NCBI RefSeq assembly: GCF_007827595.1
Contig: NZ_VISR01000024.1
Location: forward strand, 62,001-126,000
Length of the DNA: 64,000 nt
DNA from: Streptomyces sp. BK340
Lineage (GTDB): Bacteria; Actinomycetota; Actinomycetes; Streptomycetales; Streptomycetaceae
Direction of reading: 5' to 3'
Shown: in pieces, positions 1 to 8,822 of the stretch
Position numbering within the stretch: the stretch's first letter is position 1
How the letters are laid out: each line of letters starts with the position of its first letter
Notes under the pieces: generated by a model
Told to the model about the DNA's origin: nothing
The model's input: only the letters and a program-made list of their open reading frames with translations
Databases searched by the model: none
Translations under genes and position numbers: made by a program

Positions 1-2463
1 GGCAACCACCACGACCTGGTGCCCGAACTCACCTCCGTGGTCCGTGAACAGCCGCTGCGGGAGCGGACCCGGCACCATCTGATGCTCGCCCAGTACCGGT
101 CCGGCCGGCGCGCCGAGGCGATGGCCACCTTCCGGGAGGCGCGCACCCAGTTCATCGAGGAACTGGGCATGGAGCCGGGCCCGGACCTGCAGGGACTGCA
201 CGACGCGATCCTGCGCGACGACCCGTCGCTGGCACCCGCACCGGCCGTACCGGCGAGCGACGCGCTGCGCGCCGACACCCTCGTCGTCCCCTCCGAACTC
301 CCGCCGGACGTCCCGGGCTTCACCGGGCGCGAGGTGGAACTCGCGTTATTGGACACGCTGGTCGCGAGCCGCGACCGGCAGCACGGGCCGGCCATCGGGC
401 TGATCACCGGCATCGCCGGGGTCGGCAAGACCGGTCTCGCCGTGCGCTGGTCGCACCGCGCCGCCCAGCACTTCCCGGACGGCCGCCTCTTCGCCGACCT
501 GCGCGGCTACGACGAACACCACGAGCCGACCCCGGCCCGTGACGCGATGAGCAGGTTCCTGCGCTCGCTCGGGGTGCCCAGCGACCAGATCCCCACCGAG
601 ACCGAGGACCTCGTCGCGCTCTACCGCAGCGTGCTCGCCGAGCGGCAGGTGCTGCTGGTGCTCGACAACGTCCGCTCCTTCGCCCAGATCCAGCCCCTGC
701 TGCCGGGCAGCGGCGGCTGTGCCGTGCTGGTGACCAGCAGGGAGCAGCTGGAGGAGCTGGTCACCTGGCCGCAGGACGCCCGGGTGCACCTCGGGGTGCT
801 GCCCGGGGACGACGCCGTGGAGCTGCTCGGGCGGATCGTCGGCGAGGAGCGCATCGACTCCGCGCGCGCCGACACCCGGCGCCTCGCCGACCTGTGCGAC
901 CGGCTGCCGCTGGCGCTGCGCATCGCCGCGGCCCGGCTCGCCTCCAAACCGCACTGGACCGTACGGCACCTGGTGACCCGGCTGGGCGACGAGCGGCGCC
1001 GGCTGGACGAGCTGAGCCAGGGCGCGGCGCAGGTGCGGGCCAGCTTCGAGCTGTCGTACCGCTATCTCCCGGACGACACGGCCCGGCTCTACCGGCGCCT
1101 CGGCCTGCTGGACGTACCGGACTTCGCCGCCTGGGTGGGCGGCGCGCTGCTCGACGTCGACGTGCTGGACGCCGAGCGGCTCATGGAGGATCTGGTCGAC
1201 GCGCAGTTCCTGGAGGTCGTCGGCGTCGACGCGACCGGCCGGCTGCGCTACCGGCTGCAGAACCTGATGCGGCTGTACGCCCGGGAACGGGCCCAGGCCG
1301 AGGAACCCGAGCCGGAGCAGCGGATCGCCCGGGAGCGGGTCTTCCGCACCTGGCTGGCCCTCGCCGAGGAGGCCCACCGGCGGGAGTACGGCGGCCACTT
1401 CAGCGTGGTGCACAGCCCCGCGTCCCGCCGCCCCCTCGACCGTATCCACACCGACGAGCTGCTCTCCTCGCCGCTGGAGTGGCTGGAGGCCGAGCGGCTT
1501 TCGCTGGTGGCCGCGGTGACGCAGGCGGCGGAGCTGGAGATGGACGACCTCGCCTGGGACCTGACGGTGTCCGCCGCCGTGCTGTTCGAGACCCGGCACT
1601 ATCTGGAGGACTGGCGGGAGTGCGCCGAGGTCGCGCTGGAGGCGGCCCGGCGCGGCGGCAACCTGCTCGGCCAGGCGGCGATGCTGCACCAGCTCGGCGG
1701 GGTCGCCCAGTCCTACCGGCGGCTGGCGGAGGCGCACGCCCGGTACACCGAGGCGATGGAGCTGTTCGAGGAGGCCGGGGAGCCGCACGGGCAGGCGCTG
1801 AACCTGCGGAACCTGTCGATCCTGGAGCGGTTCAGCGGCGATCTCGACCTCGCCATGACCCGGCTGGAGCGCGCGGGCGACATCTTCCGCACGGTCGGCG
1901 ACGTCTCCTCCGAGGCGCACGCGCTGGACAACATGGCCCAGATCGAGCTGGAGCGGGGCAACACCGAGCTGGCGATGAAGCTGGGGGTCGAGGCCGTGCG
2001 GATCATGGAGTCGATCGACCGGGGCAGCAAGCGGGGCGTCGCGCAGACCATCCACCGGCTCGGTCGTGTACATCTGGCCCGGTCCGATTTCCCGAAAGCA
2101 GAAGAAGCGTTTCTGCAGGTGATCGAGCTGGTCCAGGCCAAATCGGATCTGGTCGGTCTCGCCTACGCCCTGCTCGGTCTCGGCGAGGCCCGGCTCGGCG
2201 CGGGTGACGTGGACGCCGCCGAGGCGACCCTCTCGGAGGCCCTGGAAGTCGTCGAACGCATCGACAGCCCGCTCGTCGACGGCCAGATCAATCTCGTTCT
2301 CGGCGAGGCCCGCAGCCGCCAGGGCCGGCTCGACTCCGCCCGGGAGCGGGCGAGCGCGGCCCACGCCGTGTTCCTGCGCACGGGTTCGCCCCGGTGGCGC
2401 GCGCAGGCCGAGCGGCTGCTGTCCCGGCTGGACGAGCAGCCGGGCCGGAACGCCTCCGGCTGA
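1..2463 (+). CDS. AfsR/SARP-type transcriptional regulator with NB-ARC and TPR domains, 5'-truncated by the window edge
   Basis: The frame is open from base 1, so the N-terminal winged-helix DNA-binding part lies outside; 820 residues are visible. They begin in the bacterial transcriptional activator domain (to about visible residue 80). An NB-ARC ATPase follows, with P-loop GIAGVGKT at visible residues 137-144 and a Walker B LLVLDNV near 215. A TPR-like helical repeat region fills about 500-795. Known AfsR-type proteins are activators of secondary metabolism that bind short direct repeats ahead of target promoters. Codon 346-348 is TTA (Leu), so translation probably depends on the rare bldA tRNA. 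It stands at the left end of the biosynthetic cluster with a second SARP at the right end. Family call is firm; which target sites it binds is inferred. Confidence 0.9.
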   Translation, partial: GNHHDLVPELTSVVREQPLRERTRHHLMLAQYRSGRRAEAMATFREARTQFIEELGMEPGPDLQGLHDAILRDDPSLAPAPAVPASDALRADTLVVPSELPPDVPGFTGREVELALLDTLVASRDRQHGPAIGLITGIAGVGKTGLAVRWSHRAAQHFPDGRLFADLRGYDEHHEPTPARDAMSRFLRSLGVPSDQIPTETEDLVALYRSVLAERQVLLVLDNVRSFAQIQPLLPGSGGCAVLVTSREQLEELVTWPQDARVHLGVLPGDDAVELLGRIVGEERIDSARADTRRLADLCDRLPLALRIAAARLASKPHWTVRHLVTRLGDERRRLDELSQGAAQVRASFELSYRYLPDDTARLYRRLGLLDVPDFAAWVGGALLDVDVLDAERLMEDLVDAQFLEVVGVDATGRLRYRLQNLMRLYARERAQAEEPEPEQRIARERVFRTWLALAEEAHRREYGGHFSVVHSPASRRPLDRIHTDELLSSPLEWLEAERLSLVAAVTQAAELEMDDLAWDLTVSAAVLFETRHYLEDWRECAEVALEAARRGGNLLGQAAMLHQLGGVAQSYRRLAEAHARYTEAMELFEEAGEPHGQALNLRNLSILERFSGDLDLAMTRLERAGDIFRTVGDVSSEAHALDNMAQIELERGNTELAMKLGVEAVRIMESIDRGSKRGVAQTIHRLGRVHLARSDFPKAEEAFLQVIELVQAKSDLVGLAYALLGLGEARLGAGDVDAAEATLSEALEVVERIDSPLVDGQINLVLGEARSRQGRLDSARERASAAHAVFLRTGSPRWRAQAERLLSRLDEQPGRNASG

Positions 2464-2575
2464 CGGCCGTACCGCGCACGTCCCGTACCGCGCACGTCCC
2501 GTACCGCGCACCGCAGCACGTCCTGTTCCGCAGCACGCCCTGCTCCACAGCACGTCCCGTACCGCAGCACGTGAT
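2464..2575. repeat. Degenerate tandem repeats of about 16-17 bp after the regulator gene
   Basis: Directly after the stop codon there are about six imperfect copies of a unit resembling cgtaccgcgcacgtcc, drifting to cgtaccgcagcacgtg at the 3' end. The first two copies are essentially identical. No coding potential is supported. The block ends just before the direct-repeat promoter at 2576. It may act as a transcription buffer or be slippage-generated sequence; no function can be read from it. Confidence 0.6.
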
Positions 2576-2617
2576 GTAGACGCCCAATAATCAGCCGATA
2601 AGCGACGTGCCTACTTT
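2576..2617 (+). promoter_or_regulatory. SARP-type promoter of the sbnB-trpE-trpG operon
   Basis: Three abutting 11-bp units start at 2576, 2587 and 2598 with heptamers GTAGACG, ATAATCA and ATAAGCG. Seven bases after the last heptamer is a -10-like TACTTT (2612-2617). SARP proteins are known to bind 11-bp-phased heptamer repeats just upstream of the -10. The same architecture occurs at nine other places in this window, including a near-identical first half before the MbtH gene at 25089. Confidence 0.75.
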
Positions 2618-2655
2618 CGGCTGGGACAGACGTCAGCCGAAGTGTGGAGTACAAG

Positions 2656-3693
2656 ATGCCGCCCGTTGCCAAGGCGCCTTCCTTCGCGGTGATTTCCGGG
2701 GCCCAGGTCCACCGGGTACTCGACGGCCGGTACCGGGAGGTGGTGCGCCTGATCGAGACGGCGTACCGCGTCCACGGCGCCGGTGACACCGTCAATCCGC
2801 CGTCCTACTTCCTGCGCTTTCCCGACCGCCCGGCCTCCCGCATCATCGCCCTGCCCGCGTCCATCGGCGGCGAGGTCCGTGTCGACGGACTGAAGTGGAT
2901 CTCCAGCTTCCCCGAGAACGTGGCCGCCGGACTGCCGCGCGCCTCCGCCGTGCTGATCCTCAACGACCACGGCACCGGCTATCCGCTGGCCTGTCTGGAG
3001 AGCTCCATCATCAGCGCGGCCCGTACGGCGGCCTCGGCGGCGCTGGCCGCGGACGCGCTGAGCCGGGGACGGGGCGAGCGGCCCCGGCGGGTCGGGTTCG
3101 TCGGCACCGGACTCATCGCCCGCTACGTCCACCAGTACCTGGCCGGTACCGGCTGGCGGTTCGACGAGATCGGCGTGCACGACCTGTCGGCCGAGCACGC
3201 GGCCGGATTCGCCGGCTACCTGGAGGGAGCTGCGGACGGCGGCCGGGTCACCGTGCACGAGAAGGCCGAGGACCTGGTCCGGAGCAGCGACCTGGTCGTC
3301 TTCGCCACCCTCGCCGGCACCCCCCACATCACCGACCCCGGCTGGTTCGGCCACCACCCGCTGGTGCTGCACGTGTCGCTGCGCGACCTCGCGCCCGAGG
3401 TGATCCTCACCGGCGCCAACTTCGTCGACGACATCGAGCACTGCCTGAAGGCCGCCACCTCACCGCACCTGGCCGAACAGCTCACCGGCGGCCGGGACTT
3501 CATCGACGGCACCCTCTACGACGTCCTCACCGGCGAGCGGTCCGTACCCGCCGACCGGCCGGTGTTCTTCTCCCCGTTCGGCCTCGGTGTGCTGGACCTC
3601 GCGCTCGGCAAGCACGTGTACGACACCCTGCACGCCTCCGGCGAACTCTCCGTCCAGCCCGACTTCTTCCACGAGCTGCGCCGCTACGGCTGA
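2656..3693 (+). CDS. sbnB: SbnB-like N-(1-amino-1-carboxy-2-ethyl)glutamate dehydrogenase (2,3-diaminopropionate biosynthesis)
   Basis: 345 aa, ornithine cyclodeaminase/mu-crystallin fold. SbnB oxidatively splits the SbnA product, using NAD, to L-2,3-diaminopropionate and 2-oxoglutarate. Visible features are the conserved Lys in VDGLKWISSF (K80) and the dinucleotide-binding GTGLIA at 150-155. I chose ATG 2656 because GGAG lies six bases upstream; the in-frame GTG at 2644 has no ribosome site. Its usual partner, an SbnA-like enzyme, is encoded at 11280, in a separate transcription unit but under the same type of promoter. The gene heads an operon with trpE and trpG (42-bp gap). Plain ornithine cyclodeaminase is the alternative, but the SbnA partner argues for Dap synthesis. 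Confidence 0.88.
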   Translation: MPPVAKAPSFAVISGAQVHRVLDGRYREVVRLIETAYRVHGAGDTVNPPSYFLRFPDRPASRIIALPASIGGEVRVDGLKWISSFPENVAAGLPRASAVLILNDHGTGYPLACLESSIISAARTAASAALAADALSRGRGERPRRVGFVGTGLIARYVHQYLAGTGWRFDEIGVHDLSAEHAAGFAGYLEGAADGGRVTVHEKAEDLVRSSDLVVFATLAGTPHITDPGWFGHHPLVLHVSLRDLAPEVILTGANFVDDIEHCLKAATSPHLAEQLTGGRDFIDGTLYDVLTGERSVPADRPVFFSPFGLGVLDLALGKHVYDTLHASGELSVQPDFFHELRRYG

Positions 3694-3735
3694 ACGCACT
3701 CCTGACCGGACCACCCCGAGGAAGGGGCCCCACCC

Positions 3736-5250
3736 GTGACCACCCTGCTCGACCCACCGCCCCACGCGGCCGGCGCCCGGCGCCGGCCCGTTGCCGTCCG
3801 CGTCGACGAGACCCCGCTGCCCCCGCACGACCCGCTCGCCCTGTACGACACCCTGCGCGAACGCCTCGGTGACGGCGAGGTGTTCCTCCTGGAGAGCCTG
3901 GAAGCGCCCGAACAGGAGGGCGGGGACTCCCTCGTCGGCCACGGCCGGCTCGCCGAACTCCAGGTGCACGCCGACCGGGTCACCGTCGACGGCATCGCTC
4001 CGGTCGTGGACGCGCTGCTCGCCGCCGCCGACGCCCTGGACCTCGCCCCGCTGCCGGGCGGGGCCCGGGCGCTCGCCTCCGACGACCAGGTGTGGGAGCT
4101 GCTGCGGGCCACCGAGCGCGCCTTCGCCGTCGAGACCGCGGTTCCCGCGGACACCTACGCCTTCGGGTTCCTCGCCACCGTCGGCTACGGCGCCGCCTGG
4201 CACATGGAGCGGCTGCCGCGGCGCACCGCCGACGGCGGACCCGACCTGGTGCTCACCCTGTTCCGCGAGGTCGTGCACTACGACGGCGCCGCCGGCACCG
4301 TCGCGCTGCGCACCGCGCACAGCGAGGACTTCCCGCCCACCGATCCCGGCACGGTCGCCGCGGCCGTCGCCCGGCTGCGGCCGGTGCCCGGCGGTGTGCC
4401 CGAGGCGCCCGCGCCGCACGCGGTGCACGACAGCACCGACGAGGAAACGTTTCTGGAGAACGTCGAACGCTGCCTCGGGCACATCCGGGTCGGGGACATC
4501 TACCAGATCCAGATCGGCCACCGCATCGACGTCACCACCGACCTGGCCCCGCTCGACGTCTACCGGCGGCTGAGGCACCGCAACCCGTCCCCGCACATGT
4601 ACCTCGTGCCGCGCGGCGGGACCACCCTCGTCGGCGCCAGCCCCGAGGTGCTGTTCGCCACCCGCGGCGACCGGATCGTGATGCGGCCCATCGCCGGCAC
4701 CACCCCGCGCAGCGGCGACCCGGCGGTCGACGGCCCCCGCGTCGCCGCCCTGCGGGCCAGCGAGAAGGAGCGCGCCGAGCACGTGATGCTGGTCGACCTG
4801 TGCCGCAACGACATCGGCCGGGTGTCCCGGCCGGGCACGCTTGCCGTCGAGCGGCTGATGACGGTCGAGACGTACTCGCACGTCTTCCACCTGGTCTCCA
4901 GCGTCGAGGGACGGCTCGCGCCCGGCGAGGACACCTGGTCCGCGCTGCGCGCCACCTTCCCGGCCGGCACGGTCACCGGCGCGCCGAAGATCCGCGCCAT
5001 GGAGATCATCGAGGAGCTGGAGAGCGAGCCGCGGCGCATGTACGCCGGTGCCGTCGGCCTGGTCGACGTGCGCGGCTGGTCCCGGCTCGCGCTGTGCATC
5101 CGTACCGTCGCCCACGACGGGACGACGTACTCCACGCAGGCCTGCGCGGGCATCGTCGCCGACTCCGACCCGCACGCGGAGTGGCGCGAGACGCTGCACA
5201 AGATGGGCGCCGCCTACTGGGCGCTGACCGGTGAGGAGCTGCTGCCGTGA
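3736..5250 (+). CDS. trpE: Anthranilate synthase component I
   Basis: 504 aa, chorismate-binding enzyme. TrpE makes anthranilate from chorismate with ammonia supplied by TrpG. The C-terminal chorismate-binding half is intact (PIAGTTPRSG, DLCRNDIGR, GTVTGAPKIRAMEIIEE regions). The N-terminal half keeps the LLES motif (residues 51-54) that forms the tryptophan feedback site in known TrpE proteins, so this copy may still be feedback-sensitive. The GTG start has a GAGGAAGGGG sequence upstream, and the stop overlaps the trpG start (GTGA). In this context it most likely boosts tryptophan supply for the halogenase. Aminodeoxychorismate synthase is an alternative but less likely because trpD follows. 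Confidence 0.92.
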   Translation: MTTLLDPPPHAAGARRRPVAVRVDETPLPPHDPLALYDTLRERLGDGEVFLLESLEAPEQEGGDSLVGHGRLAELQVHADRVTVDGIAPVVDALLAAADALDLAPLPGGARALASDDQVWELLRATERAFAVETAVPADTYAFGFLATVGYGAAWHMERLPRRTADGGPDLVLTLFREVVHYDGAAGTVALRTAHSEDFPPTDPGTVAAAVARLRPVPGGVPEAPAPHAVHDSTDEETFLENVERCLGHIRVGDIYQIQIGHRIDVTTDLAPLDVYRRLRHRNPSPHMYLVPRGGTTLVGASPEVLFATRGDRIVMRPIAGTTPRSGDPAVDGPRVAALRASEKERAEHVMLVDLCRNDIGRVSRPGTLAVERLMTVETYSHVFHLVSSVEGRLAPGEDTWSALRATFPAGTVTGAPKIRAMEIIEELESEPRRMYAGAVGLVDVRGWSRLALCIRTVAHDGTTYSTQACAGIVADSDPHAEWRETLHKMGAAYWALTGEELLP

Positions 5251-5834
5251 ACGTGCTGCTCGTGGACGCCTACGACAGTTTCACCCACATCATCGACCAG
5301 TATCTGCGCACCCTCGGCGCACGCACCGAGGTGGTGCGCTCCGGCACCCGCACACCGGAGCAGCTGCTGGCCGGGGCGCCGGACGCGGTGGTCCTCGGAC
5401 CGGGTCCCGGGCATCCGGCCGACTCGGGTCACGTGGAACTCGTGCACGCCTTCGCCGGGCGTGTGCCGCTGCTCGGCATCTGCCTGGGCCACCAGGCCAT
5501 CGGGCTCGCCTACGGGGCCGAGGTGGCCGTCGCCGAGCGGCTCAAGCACGGCAAGACCAGCCCGGTCACCCATGACGGGGCCGGGGTGTTCACCGGGCTC
5601 GGCACCGAGGTGACCGCGACCCGGTACCACTCGCTGATCGTCGCCGAGCCGCTGCCCGAGGAGCTGACGGTGACCGCGCGCGCCGTGGACGACGGATATG
5701 TCATGGGGCTCAGACACCGGCAACTGCCCGTCGAGGGCGTCCAGTTCCATCCCGAGTCGGTGACCACCCTCGGCGGGCTGCGGCTGCTGGAGAACTTTCT
5801 GAGGAGCGCGTCGACGGTGGAGCGGGTCGCTTGA
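5247..5834 (+). CDS. trpG: Anthranilate synthase component II, glutamine amidotransferase
   Basis: 195 aa class I glutamine amidotransferase. It releases ammonia from glutamine and channels it to TrpE. The nucleophile is Cys79 in GICLGHQ; the His/Glu pair is in QFHPES near residues 168-170. GTG start overlaps the trpE stop by 4 bp, so translation is probably coupled and the two subunits made in equal amounts. Here it is a separate gene, unlike the TrpE-TrpG fusions of some phenazine and Streptomyces pathways. Confidence 0.92.
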   Translation: MNVLLVDAYDSFTHIIDQYLRTLGARTEVVRSGTRTPEQLLAGAPDAVVLGPGPGHPADSGHVELVHAFAGRVPLLGICLGHQAIGLAYGAEVAVAERLKHGKTSPVTHDGAGVFTGLGTEVTATRYHSLIVAEPLPEELTVTARAVDDGYVMGLRHRQLPVEGVQFHPESVTTLGGLRLLENFLRSASTVERVA

Positions 5835-6072
5835 CGAGCGGAATTAACGGCACCGTGTGCGGAATTACCCGTACCGGTGCCGATTCCGCTTCCGGGATAT
5901 CGGAATTTAATGGTCCGTATTCTCGGGGACCTCCTCTGGCCTGCATGTATATCGTCGTTATCGCCGGGCGTGCGGGGGCGAAGCTCGGTCGATAATAAAG
6001 CGAAGCGGCACCCCCATAGATTTCTTGCTGTCGGAACGAACCGCAGCAACGAAAACCCAACGGGAGACGAAA

Positions 6073-6297
6073 ATGCAGCTCGTCAAGTCCGCTCGGAAGA
6101 ACAAGCTCCAGGCTCTCGTCCTCGCGGCGCTGACCGCGGGCGCAGTTTTCACCGCGGTGGCGGGCGCCGACCACGCCGAGGCGCAGGAGCGGCCGGCCGC
6201 GGTCACCACCGCGGACGGGGTTCAGGCCGGCGTCGTGGTCTCCGGTGACGGGGTCACCGTGACGCTGGGCACCGACGGCGTGGACCCCTGGAGCTAG
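6073..6297 (+). CDS. Small secreted protein of unknown function
   Basis: 74 aa. ATG 6073 is chosen because GGGAG lies six bases upstream; an earlier in-frame start at 6025 has no ribosome site. The N-terminus has five basic residues (KSARKNK), then about 20 hydrophobic residues and a likely cleavage after AEA, leaving about 40 residues rich in Val, Gly and Thr and ending DPWS. It lies 42 bp upstream of trpD and is probably co-transcribed with it. It is not a Trp attenuator leader: it has only one Trp codon. No family recognised. A secreted or membrane-anchored peptide in a Trp-supply operon is odd. Confidence 0.65.
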   Translation: MQLVKSARKNKLQALVLAALTAGAVFTAVAGADHAEAQERPAAVTTADGVQAGVVVSGDGVTVTLGTDGVDPWS

Positions 6298-6339
6298 GCC
6301 GGGGCGACGGGCCGAACCACGGACCGAAGGAGAGTACCT

Positions 6340-7419
6340 GTGAGCACAGGCACCGAGACGGAGCGGACGGAACGCTCCTGGCCCGCACTGCTCGGGTCCG
6401 TTCTGAACGGCCGTGACCTGTCCGGCGCGGACACCGCGTGGGTCATGGACCAGGTGATGCGGGGCAAGGCCCCGGACGCCCTGATCGCCGGCTTCCTGGT
6501 CGCCCTGCGCGCCAAGGGGGAGACGGTCGGCGAACTGGAGGGGCTCGTACGAGGGATGATGGCGCACGCCGTGCGCATCGACGTGCCGGGGAGGACCGTC
6601 GATGTGGTCGGTACCGGGGGAGACGGGGCGAACACCGTCAACATCTCCACCATGGCCGCGATCGTGGCGGCGGGCGCCGGCGTACGGGTCGTCAAGCACG
6701 GCAACCGGGCCGCGAGTTCGGCCTCGGGGTCGGCGGACGTACTGGAGCGGCTCGGTGTGAGTCTCAGGATTCCGCCGGGGCAGGTCGCCGCGGTGGCGGA
6801 GGAGGCCGGGATCACCTTCTGCTTCGCCCCCGACTTCCACCCGGCGATGCGGCACGCGGCCGGGGCACGGCGGGCGCTGGGCATTCCGACCGTGTTCAAC
6901 GCCCTGGGTCCGCTGACCAATCCGGCGGCTCCCGCGGCACACGCGGTGGGGGTCTCCGACCCGCGGCTGCTGCCGCTGGTCGCCGGGGTGCTGGCGCGGC
7001 GGGGGGCCACCGCGCTGGTGTTCCGGGGCGACGACGGGCTGGACGAGCTGACGGTGACGACCACGTCCACCGTGTTCTCGGTGGCCGGGGGCCAGCTGCG
7101 GCAGGAGACCTTCGATCCGCGGGACGTCGGTGTCACGCCGGCGCCGGTCGAGGCGCTGCGGGGTGGCGACGCCGTGCACAACGCGGAGGTCGCACTGCGG
7201 GTGCTGGACGGTGAACGCGGTCCGGTGCGGGACGCGGTGCTGCTGTCGGCGGCGGCTGCGCTTGCCGCTTCCGCGGAGGGCGGCGGTCGTACGGTGACCG
7301 AACGGATCGGGGCTGCACTGGGGTCGGCGGCCGAGGCCGTCGACTCGGGGGCGGCTCGGGCGACGCTGGAGCGGTGGGTTTCTGCGACGAGGGAGAGGGC
7401 GCTGGCACCGGCCGCATGA
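6340..7419 (+). CDS. trpD: Anthranilate phosphoribosyltransferase
   Basis: 359 aa. It transfers the phosphoribosyl group of PRPP to anthranilate, the second committed step to tryptophan. Motifs: GTGGDG at 91-96, the NIST loop after it, and KHGNRAASS from residue 119. GTG start with GAAGGAGA seven bases upstream. Together with trpE and trpG it shows that anthranilate is steered into tryptophan rather than used directly; the remaining trp genes (C, F, A, B) are not in this window and must be supplied by the primary pathway. Confidence 0.95.
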   Translation: MSTGTETERTERSWPALLGSVLNGRDLSGADTAWVMDQVMRGKAPDALIAGFLVALRAKGETVGELEGLVRGMMAHAVRIDVPGRTVDVVGTGGDGANTVNISTMAAIVAAGAGVRVVKHGNRAASSASGSADVLERLGVSLRIPPGQVAAVAEEAGITFCFAPDFHPAMRHAAGARRALGIPTVFNALGPLTNPAAPAAHAVGVSDPRLLPLVAGVLARRGATALVFRGDDGLDELTVTTTSTVFSVAGGQLRQETFDPRDVGVTPAPVEALRGGDAVHNAEVALRVLDGERGPVRDAVLLSAAAALAASAEGGGRTVTERIGAALGSAAEAVDSGAARATLERWVSATRERALAPAA

Positions 7420-7423
7420 GTGG

Positions 7424-7456
7424 GCCCCCGGGGCCGGTGTGACCGCCCCCGGGGGC
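7424..7456. terminator. Bidirectional hairpin terminator between trpD and the antiporter gene
   Basis: A perfect 10-bp arm pair, GCCCCCGGGG at 7424-7433 and its complement at 7447-7456, is followed by TTT. It lies between convergent genes, four bases after the trpD stop. The sequence just beyond (about 7460-7500) resembles a repeat commonly seen between Streptomyces genes. Confidence 0.7.
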
Positions 7457-7499
7457 TTTGCCCCTGGATCTCCGTGTCAGCCCCGAACGGGCCTCGTCC

Positions 7500-8822
7500 T
7501 CAAACGCCGGACGGGCTGGATGCCGCCGGCCGGGGCTGGGAGGCCGCCGGAAGGTTCTGCGAGGCTGCCGACGCGTCCTGCGGGTCGTCCGGCACGGGCG
7601 GGCGACGGAACCAGGTGAGCGCAGGAGAAGTGATCGCCGTGGTGAGGAGCGCCATCAGGACCAGGATCGTGAAGAGGGCAGGGCCGATCACGCCCAGCTG
7701 AAGGCCGAGGTTGAGGGCCACCAGCTCGGTCAGGCCACGGCAGTTCATCAGTGCGCCGATGGACATCGCGTCCCGCCAGGTCTCGCCGGCCAGCCGGGCC
7801 GCGGCCGTGCTGCCGCCCCACTTGCCGAGGGCGGCCACCGCCAGCACCGCCGCCGCCCACAGCCACTGGGCGGAGTTGCCGGTGAGCAGGGCGACGTCGG
7901 TCTTCAGGCCCGTGCTGACGAAGAACAGCGGGAGCAGCACCGGTACGGTGAACGCCCGCAAGCGGGCCGCGGAGATCTCGACGGTGCGCGAGCCACGCGG
8001 GGTGACCACGCCGAACAAGAACGCGCCGAACAGGGCGTGGATGCCGATCCGGTCGGTGACGAAGGCCGACAGGCACAGGCCGCTGAACAGCACCACCAGG
8101 ACGGTGGACTCCACGGCCCGCGACGCCCGTTCGGCGGCCCTCGCCAGCAACGGTCGCACGACCAGCAGCATCACCGTGAGGAACACCACCGACCACAGTG
8201 CCGTCAGCGCCGCGTCCTGGAGGGAGCCGCTCGCGCCGACCGCCGCCACCACGGCCAGCAGACACCAGGCGGTCACGTCGTCGACGGCCGCGCAGGCCAT
8301 GGCCAGCGAGCCCAGGCGGGTGTTGTACATGCCGCGGTCGGTGAGGATGCGGGCCAGCACCGGGAACGCGGTGATGCTCATCGACACCGCGATGAACAGG
8401 ACGAACGGCAGCCGGCCCACGCCCTCGGGAGCGAACGTGCCGTACATGCCGAGCGCGAGGAGCGAACCCAGCGCCAGTGGCAGCGAGATGCTGGCCTGAG
8501 AGACGGCCACCGCGGAGCGGCCGTGACCGCGCAGCGCCGAGAGGTCCAGCTCCAGGCCGACCAGGAACATGAAGGCCAGCAGCCCCAGATTGCCCAGCGC
8601 GCCGACGTACGGCAGTACTTCCGGCGGGAAGAGCCAGTGCTGGAACGACGGTGAGAGCCAGCCGAGCAGGGATGGTCCGAGCAGGATGCCCAGCGTGATC
8701 TCGCCGATCACCGGGGGCTGGCCCAGCCGCCGGAACAGGACCGCGCCGGCCCGGCAGGCGGCGATGACCACCGGCACCGCGATCAGCAGGTCCGGCAACG
8801 GGTCAAAGGCGGGTGCCGACAC
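7500..8822 (-). CDS. CPA2-family cation/proton antiporter
   Basis: 440 aa integral membrane protein, Na+/H+ exchanger family of the KefB/monovalent cation:proton antiporter-2 type, with about 12 hydrophobic segments and no C-terminal NAD-binding domain. GTG 8822 is chosen because GAAGGAG lies just upstream; the longer open frame to 9023 is Arg/Ser-rich and unlikely. The start overlaps the end of the flavin reductase gene by 20 bp, so the two are translationally coupled. Such antiporters occur in several natural-product clusters, sometimes as self-protection or export-coupled transporters. The role here is not known. Confidence 0.8.
   Translation of the reverse strand: MSAPAFDPLPDLLIAVPVVIAACRAGAVLFRRLGQPPVIGEITLGILLGPSLLGWLSPSFQHWLFPPEVLPYVGALGNLGLLAFMFLVGLELDLSALRGHGRSAVAVSQASISLPLALGSLLALGMYGTFAPEGVGRLPFVLFIAVSMSITAFPVLARILTDRGMYNTRLGSLAMACAAVDDVTAWCLLAVVAAVGASGSLQDAALTALWSVVFLTVMLLVVRPLLARAAERASRAVESTVLVVLFSGLCLSAFVTDRIGIHALFGAFLFGVVTPRGSRTVEISAARLRAFTVPVLLPLFFVSTGLKTDVALLTGNSAQWLWAAAVLAVAALGKWGGSTAAARLAGETWRDAMSIGALMNCRGLTELVALNLGLQLGVIGPALFTILVLMALLTTAITSPALTWFRRPPVPDDPQDASAASQNLPAASQPRPAASSPSGV

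Noticed and set aside
5949..5970. Possible SARP repeat pair (ATATCGT, ATCGCCG) before the small peptide/trpD unit
   Set aside because: Second unit starts ATC, and the position 7 bp downstream has no nAnnnT hexamer, unlike all ten accepted sites.
5835..6072. Trp attenuator or leader peptide upstream of trpD
   Set aside because: No short frame with clustered Trp codons and no competing hairpin pair; the downstream 74-aa gene has a single Trp.
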